The translations under genes and the position numbers were made by a program. From Muribaculaceae bacterium (GTDB lineage Bacteria; Bacteroidota; Bacteroidia; Bacteroidales; Muribaculaceae): 40,902 nt of DNA. This document shows positions 40,753-40,902 of this stretch, one piece after another. Under the pieces are notes generated by a model. That model saw only the letters and a list, made by a program, of their open reading frames with translations, was not told where the DNA came from and did not search any database. The stretch lies in contig JAFRRT010000004.1 in NCBI GenBank assembly GCA_017427945.1, forward strand, positions 1-40,902. Reading direction: 5' to 3'. Position 1 is the stretch's first letter. Every line of letters starts with the position of its first letter.

Positions 40753-40902
40753 TTACTTCACAACCTTTACGATGTTGGTGGTACCGTCGGTGTAGGTGAT
40801 CACCTTGATGGTCACGCCATTGGGCTGAGCCATCTCCTGACCGGCAACGTTGAAGTAGCGCTCGCTGGCAACAGTCTTGCCTGCGTTCATCTCATTAACG
40901 TC
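40753..40902 (-). CDS. C-terminal end of a paralogous secreted protein (5' part outside the window)
   Basis: 49 codons and the stop of a minus-strand gene that runs off the right edge. The residues (DVNEMNAGKTVASERYFNVA to TNIVKVVK) differ from the end of the 651-aa protein at only two positions. Across 150 bp the two genes differ at four bases. They therefore share a type IX-like C-terminal domain, and the whole 3' end including the terminator is duplicated. What precedes this domain cannot be seen. Confidence 0.8.
   Translation of the reverse strand, partial: DVNEMNAGKTVASERYFNVAGQEMAQPNGVTIKVITYTDGTTNIVKVVK

Overview
The window looks like a chromosomal segment of a gut or rumen Bacteroidales bacterium, most likely Muribaculaceae or Prevotellaceae. 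The reasons are promoters of the Bacteroidetes type (TTTG, about 20 nt, then TAnnTTTG), C10 (streptopain-type) peptidases with Spi propeptides, dockerin-like calcium-loop modules, choice-of-anchor/FnIII surface proteins, a Wza/Wzc exopolysaccharide locus, and a histidine-utilisation operon with fused FtcD and long-form HutU. The genus is inferred; no rRNA or tRNA was recognised.

Layout. (1) 2-2116, + strand: 3' part of a secreted C10 peptidase ending in a dockerin-like module. (2) 2253-8748, - strand: the operon ftcD-hutU-hutH-hutI, which takes histidine to glutamate and passes the formimino group to folate. It has a near-perfect Bacteroidetes promoter overlapped and flanked by palindromes. 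(3) 8887-11734, - strand: an FtsX/MacB-like permease, its ATPase and a CDF metal transporter. (4) 11937-20563: three more C10 peptidases, one on - and two in tandem on +. The tandem pair share promoter architecture and double-hairpin 3' ends. (5) 20754-22971, + strand: a radical SAM protein and a GT4 glycosyltransferase. (6) 22968-36110, - strand: a 13-kb surface polysaccharide locus read as flippase (Wzx), export lipoprotein (Wza), tyrosine kinase/chain-length regulator (Wzc), polymerase/ligase (Wzy/WaaL-like), glycosyltransferase, beta-helix protein, acyltransferase and two CotH-kinase-like proteins with N-terminal dockerin-like modules. (7) 36257-38391, + strand: two overlapping paralogous acyltransferases divergent from the flippase. 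(8) 38505-40902, - strand: a gingipain-adhesin-like secreted protein and the 3' end of a paralogue whose C-terminus, 3' UTR and terminator are nearly identical.

How it may work together. Six proteins here carry paired dockerin-like repeats (four peptidases at the C-terminus, two CotH-like proteins at the N-terminus), yet no cohesin or scaffoldin is visible. The peptidases' dockerin DNA is a mosaic: the first gene is identical to one paralogue over 71 bp and to another over the next 98 bp, which points to recombination or gene conversion between modules. The most interesting hypothesis is that these modules anchor or sort proteases and CotH-like enzymes at a cell surface built by the neighbouring polysaccharide locus. 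That link is inference.
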